From: Minisyncoccota bacterium
GTDB lineage: Bacteria; Patescibacteria; Paceibacteria; UBA9973; UBA918
Direction of reading: 5' to 3'
Assembly (NCBI GenBank): GCA_021734905.1
Contig: JAIPIB010000001.1
Span: 140,588-204,587 of the forward strand
DNA length: 64,000 bases
The notes under the pieces were generated by a model that was not told where the DNA came from, did no database searches, and saw only the letters and a program-made list of their open reading frames with translations. How positions within the stretch are numbered: position 1 is the stretch's first letter; the number at the start of each line of letters is the position of its first letter. The position numbers and the translations under genes were made by a program. Shown piece by piece: positions 50,401-59,177 of the stretch.

Positions 50401-50450
50401 TCTCCAAACACAAAACCTTCCAGTTAACTGGAAGGTTTTGTGTTTGGAGA
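50401..50450 (+). terminator. Perfect 50-bp palindrome after khpA
   Basis: Two 25-base arms without a loop meet at the TTCCAGTTAACTGGAA core, the same core as at 43527 and 36083. The 3' arm contains TTTTGTGTTT. Confidence 0.8.
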
Positions 50451-50478
50451 AAGTCTGAAATTATGCAAAACTATCTAG

Positions 50479-50913
50479 ATGAAAAAGGGAATTGATTACA
50501 CAGGCATTGTCGTGGTATTTGCTTGTCACGATGGAGAAGGTAATTTTCTTTTTGCAAAGCGAGGCAAGGGCGCTCGTGATGCGGTAGGTATGTGGGAGAT
50601 TAACGGCGGTGGCCTTAAGTTTGGCGAGACTGTCGAGGATTCATTACATAGAGAACTGAAGGAAGAGCTTTGTACTGTGGCGATAAATCATCAATTTGCA
50701 GGATTTTGTGATCTTATTGACACACGTGACGGGAAGAATAACCATTGGCTCGCTATGATTTATCAAGTTAGAGTTGATCCTAGAGCCGTTTCGATTGGTG
50801 AGCCAGACAAGTGTGACGAGCTTTTGTGGTGTTCGTTAGACAATTTACCATCACCACTGCATATTGGGGTATTGCCAACTCTCGAAAAAATTAAATCACT
50901 CAAATCAAATTAA
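50479..50913 (+). CDS. Nudix hydrolase (MutT/NUDT-like)
   Basis: The 144-residue single-domain protein has a full Nudix box GGLKFGETVEDSLHRELKEEL (G-x5-E-x7-RE-x2-EE). The residues GKGARDAVGMWEINGGG before it resemble MutT/NUDT15-like dNTP or NDP-sugar hydrolases. Substrate not assignable. It lies between khpA and trmD (10 nt before trmD) where rimM is usually found. Confidence 0.92.
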   Translation: MKKGIDYTGIVVVFACHDGEGNFLFAKRGKGARDAVGMWEINGGGLKFGETVEDSLHRELKEELCTVAINHQFAGFCDLIDTRDGKNNHWLAMIYQVRVDPRAVSIGEPDKCDELLWCSLDNLPSPLHIGVLPTLEKIKSLKSN

Positions 50914-50923
50914 TACTCCAAGT

Positions 50924-51607
50924 ATGCATTTTCATGTAATAACTTTATTTCCAGAAATTTGTGAGACATATACAAATTCTTCTATTCTTGGTCGTGCCCA
51001 GAAAACAGAGAAGGGGAAGGGAGCAAAACATCGAGGGAAAAAAATAAGTGTCACCTACTACAATCCACGAGGATACACCAAGGACAAACATCATAAGGTA
51101 GACATGCGCCCATACGGCGGTGGCCCTGGTATGGTGATGATGGCTGAACCAATTCTTAAGGCGTGGGAAAAAGCAGTAGGGAGGAAAAAGGATCACAAGA
51201 GGGTGAAGACGCTCATCATGTCTCCACGAGGAAAAAAGTTTGATACTGCTATGGCGAAGAAACTCGCAGAAAAGTATGATCACCTCGTGCTCATTTCAGG
51301 GCGCTATGAGGGGATTGATTCTCGAGTGAAAAAGATTTTAAAAGCAGAGGAAGTTTCAGTGGGGGATTACGTACTCACGGGAGGGGAGCTTCCTGCGCTT
51401 ACGATTATTGATTCTGTCTCACGCCAAGTGCCAGGAGTTCTCGGTACCTTCGAGTCGCTCGAAGAAGAGCGTGTCTCAAGTGGGGAAATGTACACGCGCC
51501 CTGAAGGCCTCGAATATAAGAAGAAGAAATATAAAGTCCCGTCGGTGCTTATGAAAGGGAATCATGCGGAGATAGAGCGTTTTAAGCTTTCTCAAAACAA
51601 GAAATAA
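50924..51607 (+). CDS. trmD: tRNA (guanine-37-N1)-methyltransferase
   Basis: This SPOUT methyltransferase modifies G37 of tRNAs. FHVITLFPEICETYTNSSILGRA, PYGGGPGMVMMAEPIL, LISGRYEGIDSRVKKI, VSVGDYVLTGGELPALTIIDSVSRQVPGVLG and the C-terminal YTRPEGLEY are all canonical. The start at 50924 (MHFHVITLFPE) is preferred over an ATG at 50864 that lies inside the Nudix gene. The product has 227 residues. A Lys/Gly-rich insertion (KTEKGKGAKHRGKK) follows the first helix. Confidence 0.97.
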   Translation: MHFHVITLFPEICETYTNSSILGRAQKTEKGKGAKHRGKKISVTYYNPRGYTKDKHHKVDMRPYGGGPGMVMMAEPILKAWEKAVGRKKDHKRVKTLIMSPRGKKFDTAMAKKLAEKYDHLVLISGRYEGIDSRVKKILKAEEVSVGDYVLTGGELPALTIIDSVSRQVPGVLGTFESLEEERVSSGEMYTRPEGLEYKKKKYKVPSVLMKGNHAEIERFKLSQNKK

Positions 51608-51609
51608 CG

Positions 51610-51651
51610 AACTTACCCTACCTCGTCCACGTGGACGAGGTAGGGTAAGTT
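51610..51651 (+). terminator. Perfect 42-bp palindrome after trmD
   Basis: Two 21-base arms meet without a loop at CACGTG. There is no T tract. It ends the rpsP-trmD unit. Confidence 0.75.
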
Positions 51652-51705
51652 GAAATAGACCACTTAAAATAGACTACTTAAAGAAATGTAACCAAGGCAT
51701 AGACC

Positions 51706-51741
51706 AACAGGACCGCGCTGTTCAAACAGGTCGGTCCTGTT
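51706..51741 (+). promoter_or_regulatory. Hairpin upstream of the rpoB promoter
   Basis: AACAGGACCG/CGGTCCTGTT encloses a CTGTT-CAA-ACAG inner hairpin and is followed by AGGTTTTGG. It may be a second terminator for trmD. Confidence 0.5.
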
Positions 51742-51768
51742 AGGTTTTGGTTGTTAGAGTCTGTTGTA

Positions 51769-51797
51769 TTGACGTAAAACGGTAAGTTTGTTATACT
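51769..51797 (+). promoter_or_regulatory. Promoter of rpoBC
   Basis: TTGACG (51769-51774), a 17-nt spacer and TATACT (51792-51797) predict a start near 51804 and a leader of about 268 nt, the longest before a housekeeping gene here. Confidence 0.75.
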
Positions 51798-51977
51798 CTC
51801 GCCCATACGCAATACGCTCATGAATGTGTCCTGGATGTGCGATTTTTATATGGAGGGGTTTAGCGAGTATATGTAAGTGGTACATATACAGGATGAGGCA
51901 CCATACGGGGCTTCATAAATCATACATCACGTGATGCACGTATTACACGCTAAGTAAAAAAAGTATCGTTAGAAAGA

Positions 51978-51998
51978 CACGCAAACGCGTGGTTTTTT
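51978..51998 (+). promoter_or_regulatory. Attenuator-like hairpin in the rpoB leader
   Basis: CACGC-AAAC-GCGTG is followed by GTTTTTT, about 75 nt before the rpoB ATG. The stem is short, so it might be a regulated or partial terminator. Confidence 0.45.
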
Positions 51999-52071
51999 GG
52001 TTTAGAGGGAGAGACTTAAGTGGTCCTAAAATGTCGACTAATTATTTAATTATTAACTAGCACAATATTCT

Positions 52072-55000
52072 ATGGCACAGGCACCTCAGGAGACAACAAA
52101 CGTAACTGTCGGGAAATTCCCAAAGAAGCGGTTTCAGAATTTCAGAGATTCACAAGTCCCACTTCCAGATCTCGTTGAACCTCAGCGACTTTCGTATACC
52201 AACTTTATTGAAGTTGGGCTCAAAGATGTCTTCAAGGAATTTTCTCCGATTAGTGATTATTCTGAGAAGAAGTTTGAATTGGTACTCAAGAAGTATGAAC
52301 TTGGCGCTCCTAAAACGACACCTGAGTATGCCCATGACAATAAAATTACTTACGAAGCGCCACTTCGTGCACAGATAGTTTTAAAGAATAAGACTTTTGG
52401 AGGTGAAAAAGAGCAGGAGATTTTCCTTGCAGACATTCCTGTAATGACTGAAAATGGAACATTCATCATCAATGGTGTAGAGCGTGTGATTGTGCCTCAG
52501 TTGGCAAGATCATATGGAATCTTTTTTACAACAAACGAATCAAAAGGTAGGACACTTTTTGGAGCAAAAATAATCCCAGCCAGAGGTGCTTGGGTTGAGA
52601 TCGAATCTGAGGCTGATGGTGTGATCTATGTCAAAATCGACCGAAAGCGAAAATTCCCAGTTTCGTCACTTTTTCGCGTGTTTGGAATAACAGTCGATAA
52701 GGATATCCAGAAGCTTTTTAAGGGAGTACCCCATGCAGATGAGTACATAACAAAGACACTTGCAAAGGATGTTGCAAAGACGACGGATGACTCATTTATT
52801 GAAATATATCGACGACTTCGAGATGGAGACCTTGCGACAGTAGAAAATGCAAAGGAATTTGTAGGGTCAATTTTTAGCGCACAGCGATATGACTTGTCAG
52901 AGATAGGACGACATCACTTTAACGAGCGTTTTGGCCTTGCAACAGATGCTAAGGCAGTATCACAACGAACAATTAGTGTTGATGATTTGGTGGCAATAAT
53001 AAAAAATATTATTGAACAGAATCATACTCCCGATGCACTTGCTGATGATATTGACCATCTTGGATTCCGTCGAGTTCGATACTTTGGTGAAATGCTCCAA
53101 CAGCGTATGCGTGTTGGAATGACCCGCGTAAAGCGAAATATTCAGGATCGTATGTCTACGATTGAAGCAGAGACATCACTCCCAATGCAGCTCGTTAATC
53201 CTCGACCACTTCAGGCAGCTATTAAGGAATTTTTTACAACAAACCAACTCTCGCAGTTTATGCAACAGCAAAACATGCTTGCGGAACTTGAAGGACTCCG
53301 TACACTTTCTGCGCTTGGTCCCGGCGGACTTACTCGAGAAAGAGCTGGCTTTGAGGTACGTGACGTACATACATCACATTATGGACGACTCTGTCCGATT
53401 CATACTCCAGAAGGACCAAACATCGGTCTCATTCTCCGTCTCTCTATGTATGCGCGTGTTAATCGTTTTGGAATTATTGAAACACCGTACGCTAAAGTTG
53501 AGAAAGGTGTCGTTAGTGATGAAATTGTATATTTTAACGCACATGAAGAAGAGCACTTCCATATTGCACATGCTGCTATTGAGGTTGGTGATGACGGAAA
53601 AATTAAACCAGACATGGTTGAAGTTCGTTTCCATGGAGAACCGCGAATGGTTCCAAAGAAAGACGTTCACTACATGGACATTGCAACAAACCAGGCATTT
53701 TCAGTTGCAACATCAATGATTCCGTTTATTAACCACGATGATGCAAACCGTGCACTCATGGGTAGTAACATGTTGAAACAAGCGACCCCCTGTATCGTCC
53801 AAGAGGCACCTCTTGTTGGAACAGGAGTTGAAGAAATGGCTGCGCGAGACACTGGAAGAATGATTGTTGCTGAAGATGCAGGTGAGGTTGTTGAAGCAGA
53901 TGCACGACACATTGTTGTTAAGAATAAAGATGGAAAGAAAAAAGAATATACGCTTATAACATTCCAGCGAACAAACGATTTCTCAGCTTTCTCACATCGA
54001 ACGTCAGTTTCTGTTGGAGATAAAGTAAAACGAGGTGATGTTCTTGCGAACACGTCATCGACTGACGAAGGTCAGATGGCTCTTGGGCAAAATATGCTTG
54101 TTGCTTTCATGAGTTGGAGTGGAGCAAACTATGAAGATGCGATCATCATCTCTGAACGAGTGGTAAAGGATAGTAAATTCGCAACGATTCATCTCGATGA
54201 GCTTGATGTTGCGGTTCGAGATACCAAACTTGGGCCTGAAGTTACCACTCCAGATATTCCAAATGTAAGTGAACAAAAACTTCGCAATCTTGATGAAGAG
54301 GGAATCATCCGTGTTGGGGCAGAGGTTCGACCTGGAGATATTCTTGTTGGTAAGGTTACTCCAAAGGGAGAGACACAACTTACACCAGAAGAACGACTCC
54401 TCAGATCAATCTTTGGTGAAAAAGCAAAGGATGTTAAAGATACATCACTTCGTCTTGAGGCAGGGAAACGAGGACGGGTCATTGGTGTAAAGATATTTAC
54501 TCGAGAAAATGGAGATCAGCTTGAGAGTGGGGTTATTAAACGAATTCATATTACTGTTGCTCAAGTTCGTAACGTATCTGTTGGAGATAAATTGGCAGGC
54601 CGTCATGGAAACAAGGGAGTTATTTCGCGGATTCTTCCAGAAGAGGATATGCCGTACACAGAGGATGGAAAGCCAGTTGATGTCATTCTTACACCACTAG
54701 GAGTCCCTAGCCGTATGAACCTTGGACAGATTCTTGAGCTCCATCTTGGTATGGCTGCGAACACGCTTCAGTATCAAGCGATTGTACCTCCATTTGCCGG
54801 AGCGACAGAAAATGATGTAAAGGCAGAACTCGTTGCTGCAGGTTTTCCATCTGATGGAAAGCTTCCACTTCGAGATGGGCGTACTGGAGAGGCATTTGCA
54901 CAACGTATTTCAGTCGGGTATATGTATATTCTTAAACTTCACCACATGGTTGAAGATAAGATCCACATGCGTTCAATTGGTCCCTACTCACTTATTACGC

Positions 55001-55281
55001 AACAGCCACTCGGCGGTAAGGCGCAAGTTGGAGGACAGCGATTTGGAGAAATGGAAGTCTGGGCACTTCTCGGTTATGGAGCTGCCTATACACTTCGTGA
55101 AATGCTTACCATCAAGTCAGACGATATTGTCGGTCGTTCAGCAGCATTCGATGCAATAGTCCGTGGAGAAAAAATTAGTCATCCACATACACCAGCAGCA
55201 TTTAACGTGCTTGTAAATCAATTGCGTGGTCTTTCGCTTGATATAGATTTACGAAATGATGGGCACTCAGATCGAAATTAA
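52072..55281 (+). CDS. rpoB: DNA-directed RNA polymerase subunit beta
   Basis: The 1069-residue subunit has family landmarks in order: NGTFIINGVERVIVPQLARS, the rifampicin region (LSQFMQQQNMLAELEGLRTLSALGPGGLTRERAGFEVRDVH, in parts), YGRLCPIHTPEGPNIGLI, GQNMLVAFMSWSGANYEDAIIIS, VGDKLAGRHGNKGVIS, and the C-terminal GGKAQVGGQRFGEMEVWAL. Large lineage-specific insertions of Gram-negative beta are absent. It is 25 nt upstream of rpoC. Confidence 0.98.
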   Translation: MAQAPQETTNVTVGKFPKKRFQNFRDSQVPLPDLVEPQRLSYTNFIEVGLKDVFKEFSPISDYSEKKFELVLKKYELGAPKTTPEYAHDNKITYEAPLRAQIVLKNKTFGGEKEQEIFLADIPVMTENGTFIINGVERVIVPQLARSYGIFFTTNESKGRTLFGAKIIPARGAWVEIESEADGVIYVKIDRKRKFPVSSLFRVFGITVDKDIQKLFKGVPHADEYITKTLAKDVAKTTDDSFIEIYRRLRDGDLATVENAKEFVGSIFSAQRYDLSEIGRHHFNERFGLATDAKAVSQRTISVDDLVAIIKNIIEQNHTPDALADDIDHLGFRRVRYFGEMLQQRMRVGMTRVKRNIQDRMSTIEAETSLPMQLVNPRPLQAAIKEFFTTNQLSQFMQQQNMLAELEGLRTLSALGPGGLTRERAGFEVRDVHTSHYGRLCPIHTPEGPNIGLILRLSMYARVNRFGIIETPYAKVEKGVVSDEIVYFNAHEEEHFHIAHAAIEVGDDGKIKPDMVEVRFHGEPRMVPKKDVHYMDIATNQAFSVATSMIPFINHDDANRALMGSNMLKQATPCIVQEAPLVGTGVEEMAARDTGRMIVAEDAGEVVEADARHIVVKNKDGKKKEYTLITFQRTNDFSAFSHRTSVSVGDKVKRGDVLANTSSTDEGQMALGQNMLVAFMSWSGANYEDAIIISERVVKDSKFATIHLDELDVAVRDTKLGPEVTTPDIPNVSEQKLRNLDEEGIIRVGAEVRPGDILVGKVTPKGETQLTPEERLLRSIFGEKAKDVKDTSLRLEAGKRGRVIGVKIFTRENGDQLESGVIKRIHITVAQVRNVSVGDKLAGRHGNKGVISRILPEEDMPYTEDGKPVDVILTPLGVPSRMNLGQILELHLGMAANTLQYQAIVPPFAGATENDVKAELVAAGFPSDGKLPLRDGRTGEAFAQRISVGYMYILKLHHMVEDKIHMRSIGPYSLITQQPLGGKAQVGGQRFGEMEVWALLGYGAAYTLREMLTIKSDDIVGRSAAFDAIVRGEKISHPHTPAAFNVLVNQLRGLSLDIDLRNDGHSDRN

Positions 55282-55306
55282 TAGTAGTCTTCTAAAAGTA
55301 CATAAT

Positions 55307-58300
55307 ATGAAAACACAACCTCGTGAACAATTCAGTGAAGTAAGTCTCAAACTTGCATCACCTGAACGAATTCTTGAATGGTCTAAAGGCGAAGTCACAA
55401 AGCCAGAGACCATCAACTACCGAACGCAACGTCCGGAAAAACACGGACTTTTCGACGAGCGAATATTTGGACCGGTTGAAGACTACGAATGTGCATGTAA
55501 AAAGTACCGAGGTATTCGGTATAAAGGTATTACGTGTGAAAAATGTGGTGTTGAAATCACACGATCAATCGTACGACGTGAACGAATGGGACATATTGAT
55601 TTATGTGTTCCTGTGTCTCACATTTGGTTTCTTCGAGGGGTACCAAGTCGTATAGCTCTCATTTTGGGCACATCTGCAGCAAGCATTGAAAAAGTGATCT
55701 ACTTTGCTGGGTATATCGTGACTAAAGTAAATGTGGCTGAAAAAACAAGAATCCTTAAAGACCTTGATGTTGAGTTTAAAACAAAATACAAAGAATTGAG
55801 TAGTGAAACTGCCCGTGATGAACTTAAGAGTCGTATGGACGGTATTAAGCATGAAATCGAGAGTATTACGCAAGGAACCATACTTGATGAGATGCACTAC
55901 CATAAGTATTCGATGAAATACAGTACCTTGTTTGAGGCACGTATTGGAGCAGAAGCAATATTTGATATATTCAATAATCTCGATATGGTGCTTCTTCGTG
56001 ATCGTCTTGAAAAAGAACGAGAGACTGCTGGCGCTGCAGAGAGAACAAAGCTTGATAAACGACTTTCACTTATCAAGGGAATGATTCATGCTGAAGTCCG
56101 ACCTGAATGGATGTTCCTTGTACGACTTCCAGTTATTCCACCAGCCCTTCGACCTATGGTTGCACTTGAAGGCGGACGACACGCTTCGTCAGACCTAAAC
56201 GACCTCTATCGTCGTGTGATAAATAGGAACAATCGACTCAAAAAACTTATTGATATCATGGCTCCGGACGTTATTCTTCGAAACGAAAAACGTATTCTTC
56301 AAGAAGCAGTTGATGCCCTCATTGATAACTCAATTCGTCATGGAAATACAGCGTACTCAGCAATGAGTCAAGCGCAACGGCGACCGCTTAAATCACTTTC
56401 AGATTACCTCAAGAGTAAGCAAGGTTATTTCCGTCAGAACCTTCTCGGAAAGCGTGTTGACTACTCTGGTCGTTCAGTGATCGTTATTGGTCCAGATCTT
56501 GCACTTGACCAGTGTGGACTTCCAAAACATATGGCACTTGAACTCTTCAGACCATTTGTTATTTCAAAGCTTCTTAAACAAGAGCTCGCGTACAACATCA
56601 GAGGTGCTGGTCGTCTCATTGAAGATGGGGTGCCAGAAGTTTGGGCAATACTCGAAGATGTCATTAAAGACAGACATGTCTTGCTCAACCGTGCTCCAAC
56701 ACTTCACCGACAGGGTATTCAGGCATTCCGCCCAGTACTTATTGAAGGTAACGCGATTCAGGTCCATCCACTTGTCTGTCGAGCATTCAATGCTGACTTT
56801 GACGGAGACCAAATGGCTGTACACGTACCACTTTCTGATGAAGCTCAGTATGAGGCAAGAGAAATAATTTCTGCAAACAAAAATATTCTAAAGCCAGGTA
56901 GTGCTGATCCTGTTGTTTCTGAAAAACTTCTCGATATGGCACTTGGAGCTTTCTGGATGACGAAGATTATCCCAGATGCGAAAGGAGAGGGTAAATTCTT
57001 TCCGTCACCAAACGCTGCGATTACTGCCTACGACTTCGACGTCATTGACATCAGAGCGAAGGTAAAAGTTCTTGCAACAGATACTCCAAAATATGCGCAG
57101 TTCGGAAACAAAATTTTCGAAACATCAGTAGGACGACTTCTCTTTAACAGCGTTCTTCCGAGTGACCATTCATTTATTAATGATGTAATTACGCAACGAA
57201 CGCTCTTTGGTGTCATTATCGACCTGATTGATGAACAGGGTATTGGATCTGTTCCGAAGATTGTTGACCGTATGAAGCGTTTTGGATTCCAGTACGCTAC
57301 AAAGTCTGGCACAACATGGGGAATTGACGATGTTGTTGTACCAGAAGAAAAGAAAGGTATTATCGAGGCTGCACGAAAGGAAGAGGCAGGAGTTCTTGCT
57401 TTCTTCGATACGGGTCTTATTTCTCGAGATGAGCGACGCCGTATGGTTATTGAGATATGGCACAGAGCAAAGACCGAGATTGAAAAAACCCTTCCTGCAA
57501 CGCTTGACGTAAATGGTTCTGTTTATGACATGTGGAAGTCAGGAGCTCGAGGATCAATGGGGCAGATTGCCATGATGGCAGGTATGAAGGGACTCATTAT
57601 CAATACACGAGGTGAAACTCTTGAGTTTCCAATTTTGTCGTCAATGAAAGAGGGTATGAGTCCGATTGAATATTTCATTACAACTCACGGTTCACGAAAA
57701 GGTCTTGCCGATACAGCACTCCAAACAGCAAAGGCTGGATACCTCACAAGACGCCTCTTCGTTGTTGCGCAAGACGCAATTGTTACTGAGGATGACTGTA
57801 AGACAAAGGAAGGAGTAACAATAGGTCGCGTAAGTTCTTCGGGTATTGAGATTGCGTTTAGTAAAGCGATTCGCGGACGTATTCTTGCCGCTGATGCAGT
57901 AACGAAGAGTGGTGATGTGTTGTTCAAAAAAGGACACCTTCTCTCACGTATTGACTCAATGGGAGTTGAGAAGTCTGACATTAATACGGTTGAGGTACGT
58001 TCTCCAATGACTTGTAAGACGCTCCAGGGAGTCTGTCAGCAGTGTTATGGCATCGATTTGACTACGAATAAGCTTGTTGATATTGGAGAAGCAGTAGGTA
58101 CTGTGGCAGCACAGGCGATTGGTGAGCCAGGAACACAGCTTACGATGAATACAAAGCACGCTGGAGGAGCCGCATCAGTCGGTGGAGACGTGACACAGGG
58201 CCTTCCTCGTGTGGAAGAGGTGTTTGAAAAACGAGCTCCAAAGATTCCAGCAATTATTTCAAAGACCGACGGTATCATTACGAATATTCGTACCGAAGGA

Positions 58301-58963
58301 AAGGAAAAAATTATCACCGTTGCACCAACACTGGGCTCAAAGTATGCGACAAAGAAAAATGACAACATAGATTATGCTGTACATTTCAGACGAGTTGTTA
58401 TAGTCGCTGAAGGAGATTCTGTGAAACAAGGACAACTCCTTACAGACGGATCTGTACATCTTCCTGATTTATTTAAGTATGCTGGAGAGCAGATTACACA
58501 AGAGTATATTATCAACGAGACAAATAAGATTTACGAATTACAGGGAGTTACGATAGCACGAAAACACATTGAGCTTATTGTGAAGCAGATGATGAGTCGC
58601 GTAAAAATAACTTTTGTAGGAGATAGTCATTTCACTGTTGGTGACGTTGTCGAAGAATGGATTCTTGTGAAAATGAACAATGAGCTTAAAGAGGCTGGAA
58701 ATGAAACAGCTAAGGGGGAAAAACTTATCTTGGGTATCACTGAGACATCTCTTTCACGAAAGAGCTTCCTTTCTGCAGCATCATTCCAAAATACAACACG
58801 TGTATTGATTAATGCAGCGGTACGAGGAAGTGAAGATAAACTTAGTGGACTTATGGAGAACGTAATTATCGGTCGTCTTATCCCAGCAGGAACGGGATTC
58901 AAAGGAAGTAATAAATATGAAGCGATAAAGAAATTTGGGATAGACGCCGAGCGCGAAGATTAA
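55307..58963 (+). CDS. rpoC: DNA-directed RNA polymerase subunit beta'
   Basis: The 1218-residue catalytic subunit has the N-terminal zinc finger CACKKYRGIRYKGITCEKCG, the Mg site NADFDGDQMAVHVPL, the bridge/trigger region (GARGSMGQIAMMAGMKGL), and the second zinc site (CKTLQGVCQQCYG). GTVAAQAIGEPGTQLTMNTKHAGG ends the trigger loop. I set the start at the ATG 55307 (MKTQPREQFSEV), after the rpoB stop, and not at 55256 inside rpoB. Confidence 0.98.
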   Translation: MKTQPREQFSEVSLKLASPERILEWSKGEVTKPETINYRTQRPEKHGLFDERIFGPVEDYECACKKYRGIRYKGITCEKCGVEITRSIVRRERMGHIDLCVPVSHIWFLRGVPSRIALILGTSAASIEKVIYFAGYIVTKVNVAEKTRILKDLDVEFKTKYKELSSETARDELKSRMDGIKHEIESITQGTILDEMHYHKYSMKYSTLFEARIGAEAIFDIFNNLDMVLLRDRLEKERETAGAAERTKLDKRLSLIKGMIHAEVRPEWMFLVRLPVIPPALRPMVALEGGRHASSDLNDLYRRVINRNNRLKKLIDIMAPDVILRNEKRILQEAVDALIDNSIRHGNTAYSAMSQAQRRPLKSLSDYLKSKQGYFRQNLLGKRVDYSGRSVIVIGPDLALDQCGLPKHMALELFRPFVISKLLKQELAYNIRGAGRLIEDGVPEVWAILEDVIKDRHVLLNRAPTLHRQGIQAFRPVLIEGNAIQVHPLVCRAFNADFDGDQMAVHVPLSDEAQYEAREIISANKNILKPGSADPVVSEKLLDMALGAFWMTKIIPDAKGEGKFFPSPNAAITAYDFDVIDIRAKVKVLATDTPKYAQFGNKIFETSVGRLLFNSVLPSDHSFINDVITQRTLFGVIIDLIDEQGIGSVPKIVDRMKRFGFQYATKSGTTWGIDDVVVPEEKKGIIEAARKEEAGVLAFFDTGLISRDERRRMVIEIWHRAKTEIEKTLPATLDVNGSVYDMWKSGARGSMGQIAMMAGMKGLIINTRGETLEFPILSSMKEGMSPIEYFITTHGSRKGLADTALQTAKAGYLTRRLFVVAQDAIVTEDDCKTKEGVTIGRVSSSGIEIAFSKAIRGRILAADAVTKSGDVLFKKGHLLSRIDSMGVEKSDINTVEVRSPMTCKTLQGVCQQCYGIDLTTNKLVDIGEAVGTVAAQAIGEPGTQLTMNTKHAGGAASVGGDVTQGLPRVEEVFEKRAPKIPAIISKTDGIITNIRTEGKEKIITVAPTLGSKYATKKNDNIDYAVHFRRVVIVAEGDSVKQGQLLTDGSVHLPDLFKYAGEQITQEYIINETNKIYELQGVTIARKHIELIVKQMMSRVKITFVGDSHFTVGDVVEEWILVKMNNELKEAGNETAKGEKLILGITETSLSRKSFLSAASFQNTTRVLINAAVRGSEDKLSGLMENVIIGRLIPAGTGFKGSNKYEAIKKFGIDAERED

Positions 58964-58981
58964 GGTATCGTAGCGAACTCT

Positions 58982-59020
58982 GGAAAACCCGTGGAAGACT
59001 TCGTCTTCCCCGGGTTTTCC
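58982..59020 (+). terminator. Terminator after rpoC
   Basis: GGAAAACCCG-x-GGAAGAC with its complement (one mismatch) forms a strong hairpin 19 nt after the stop. The 157 bases up to dnaG otherwise show nothing clear. Confidence 0.85.
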
Positions 59021-59162
59021 AATGAAAAATCCTGAGGTAGGGTTAATGACCCTTCCTCCATTTTATCTATATGTGAATGGTATTGAACAGTCAAAAATAA
59101 ACGGTGAATAGTGTTTAAAAACACCTGTTTTCAAACTGTTTCAGTATTACTAATTCATCGCG

Positions 59163-59168
59163 TATAAT
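59163..59168 (+). promoter_or_regulatory. -10 box of dnaG
   Basis: A perfect TATAAT ends 9 nt before the ATG at 59178. Confidence 0.6.
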
Positions 59169-59177
59169 ACTCGTACT

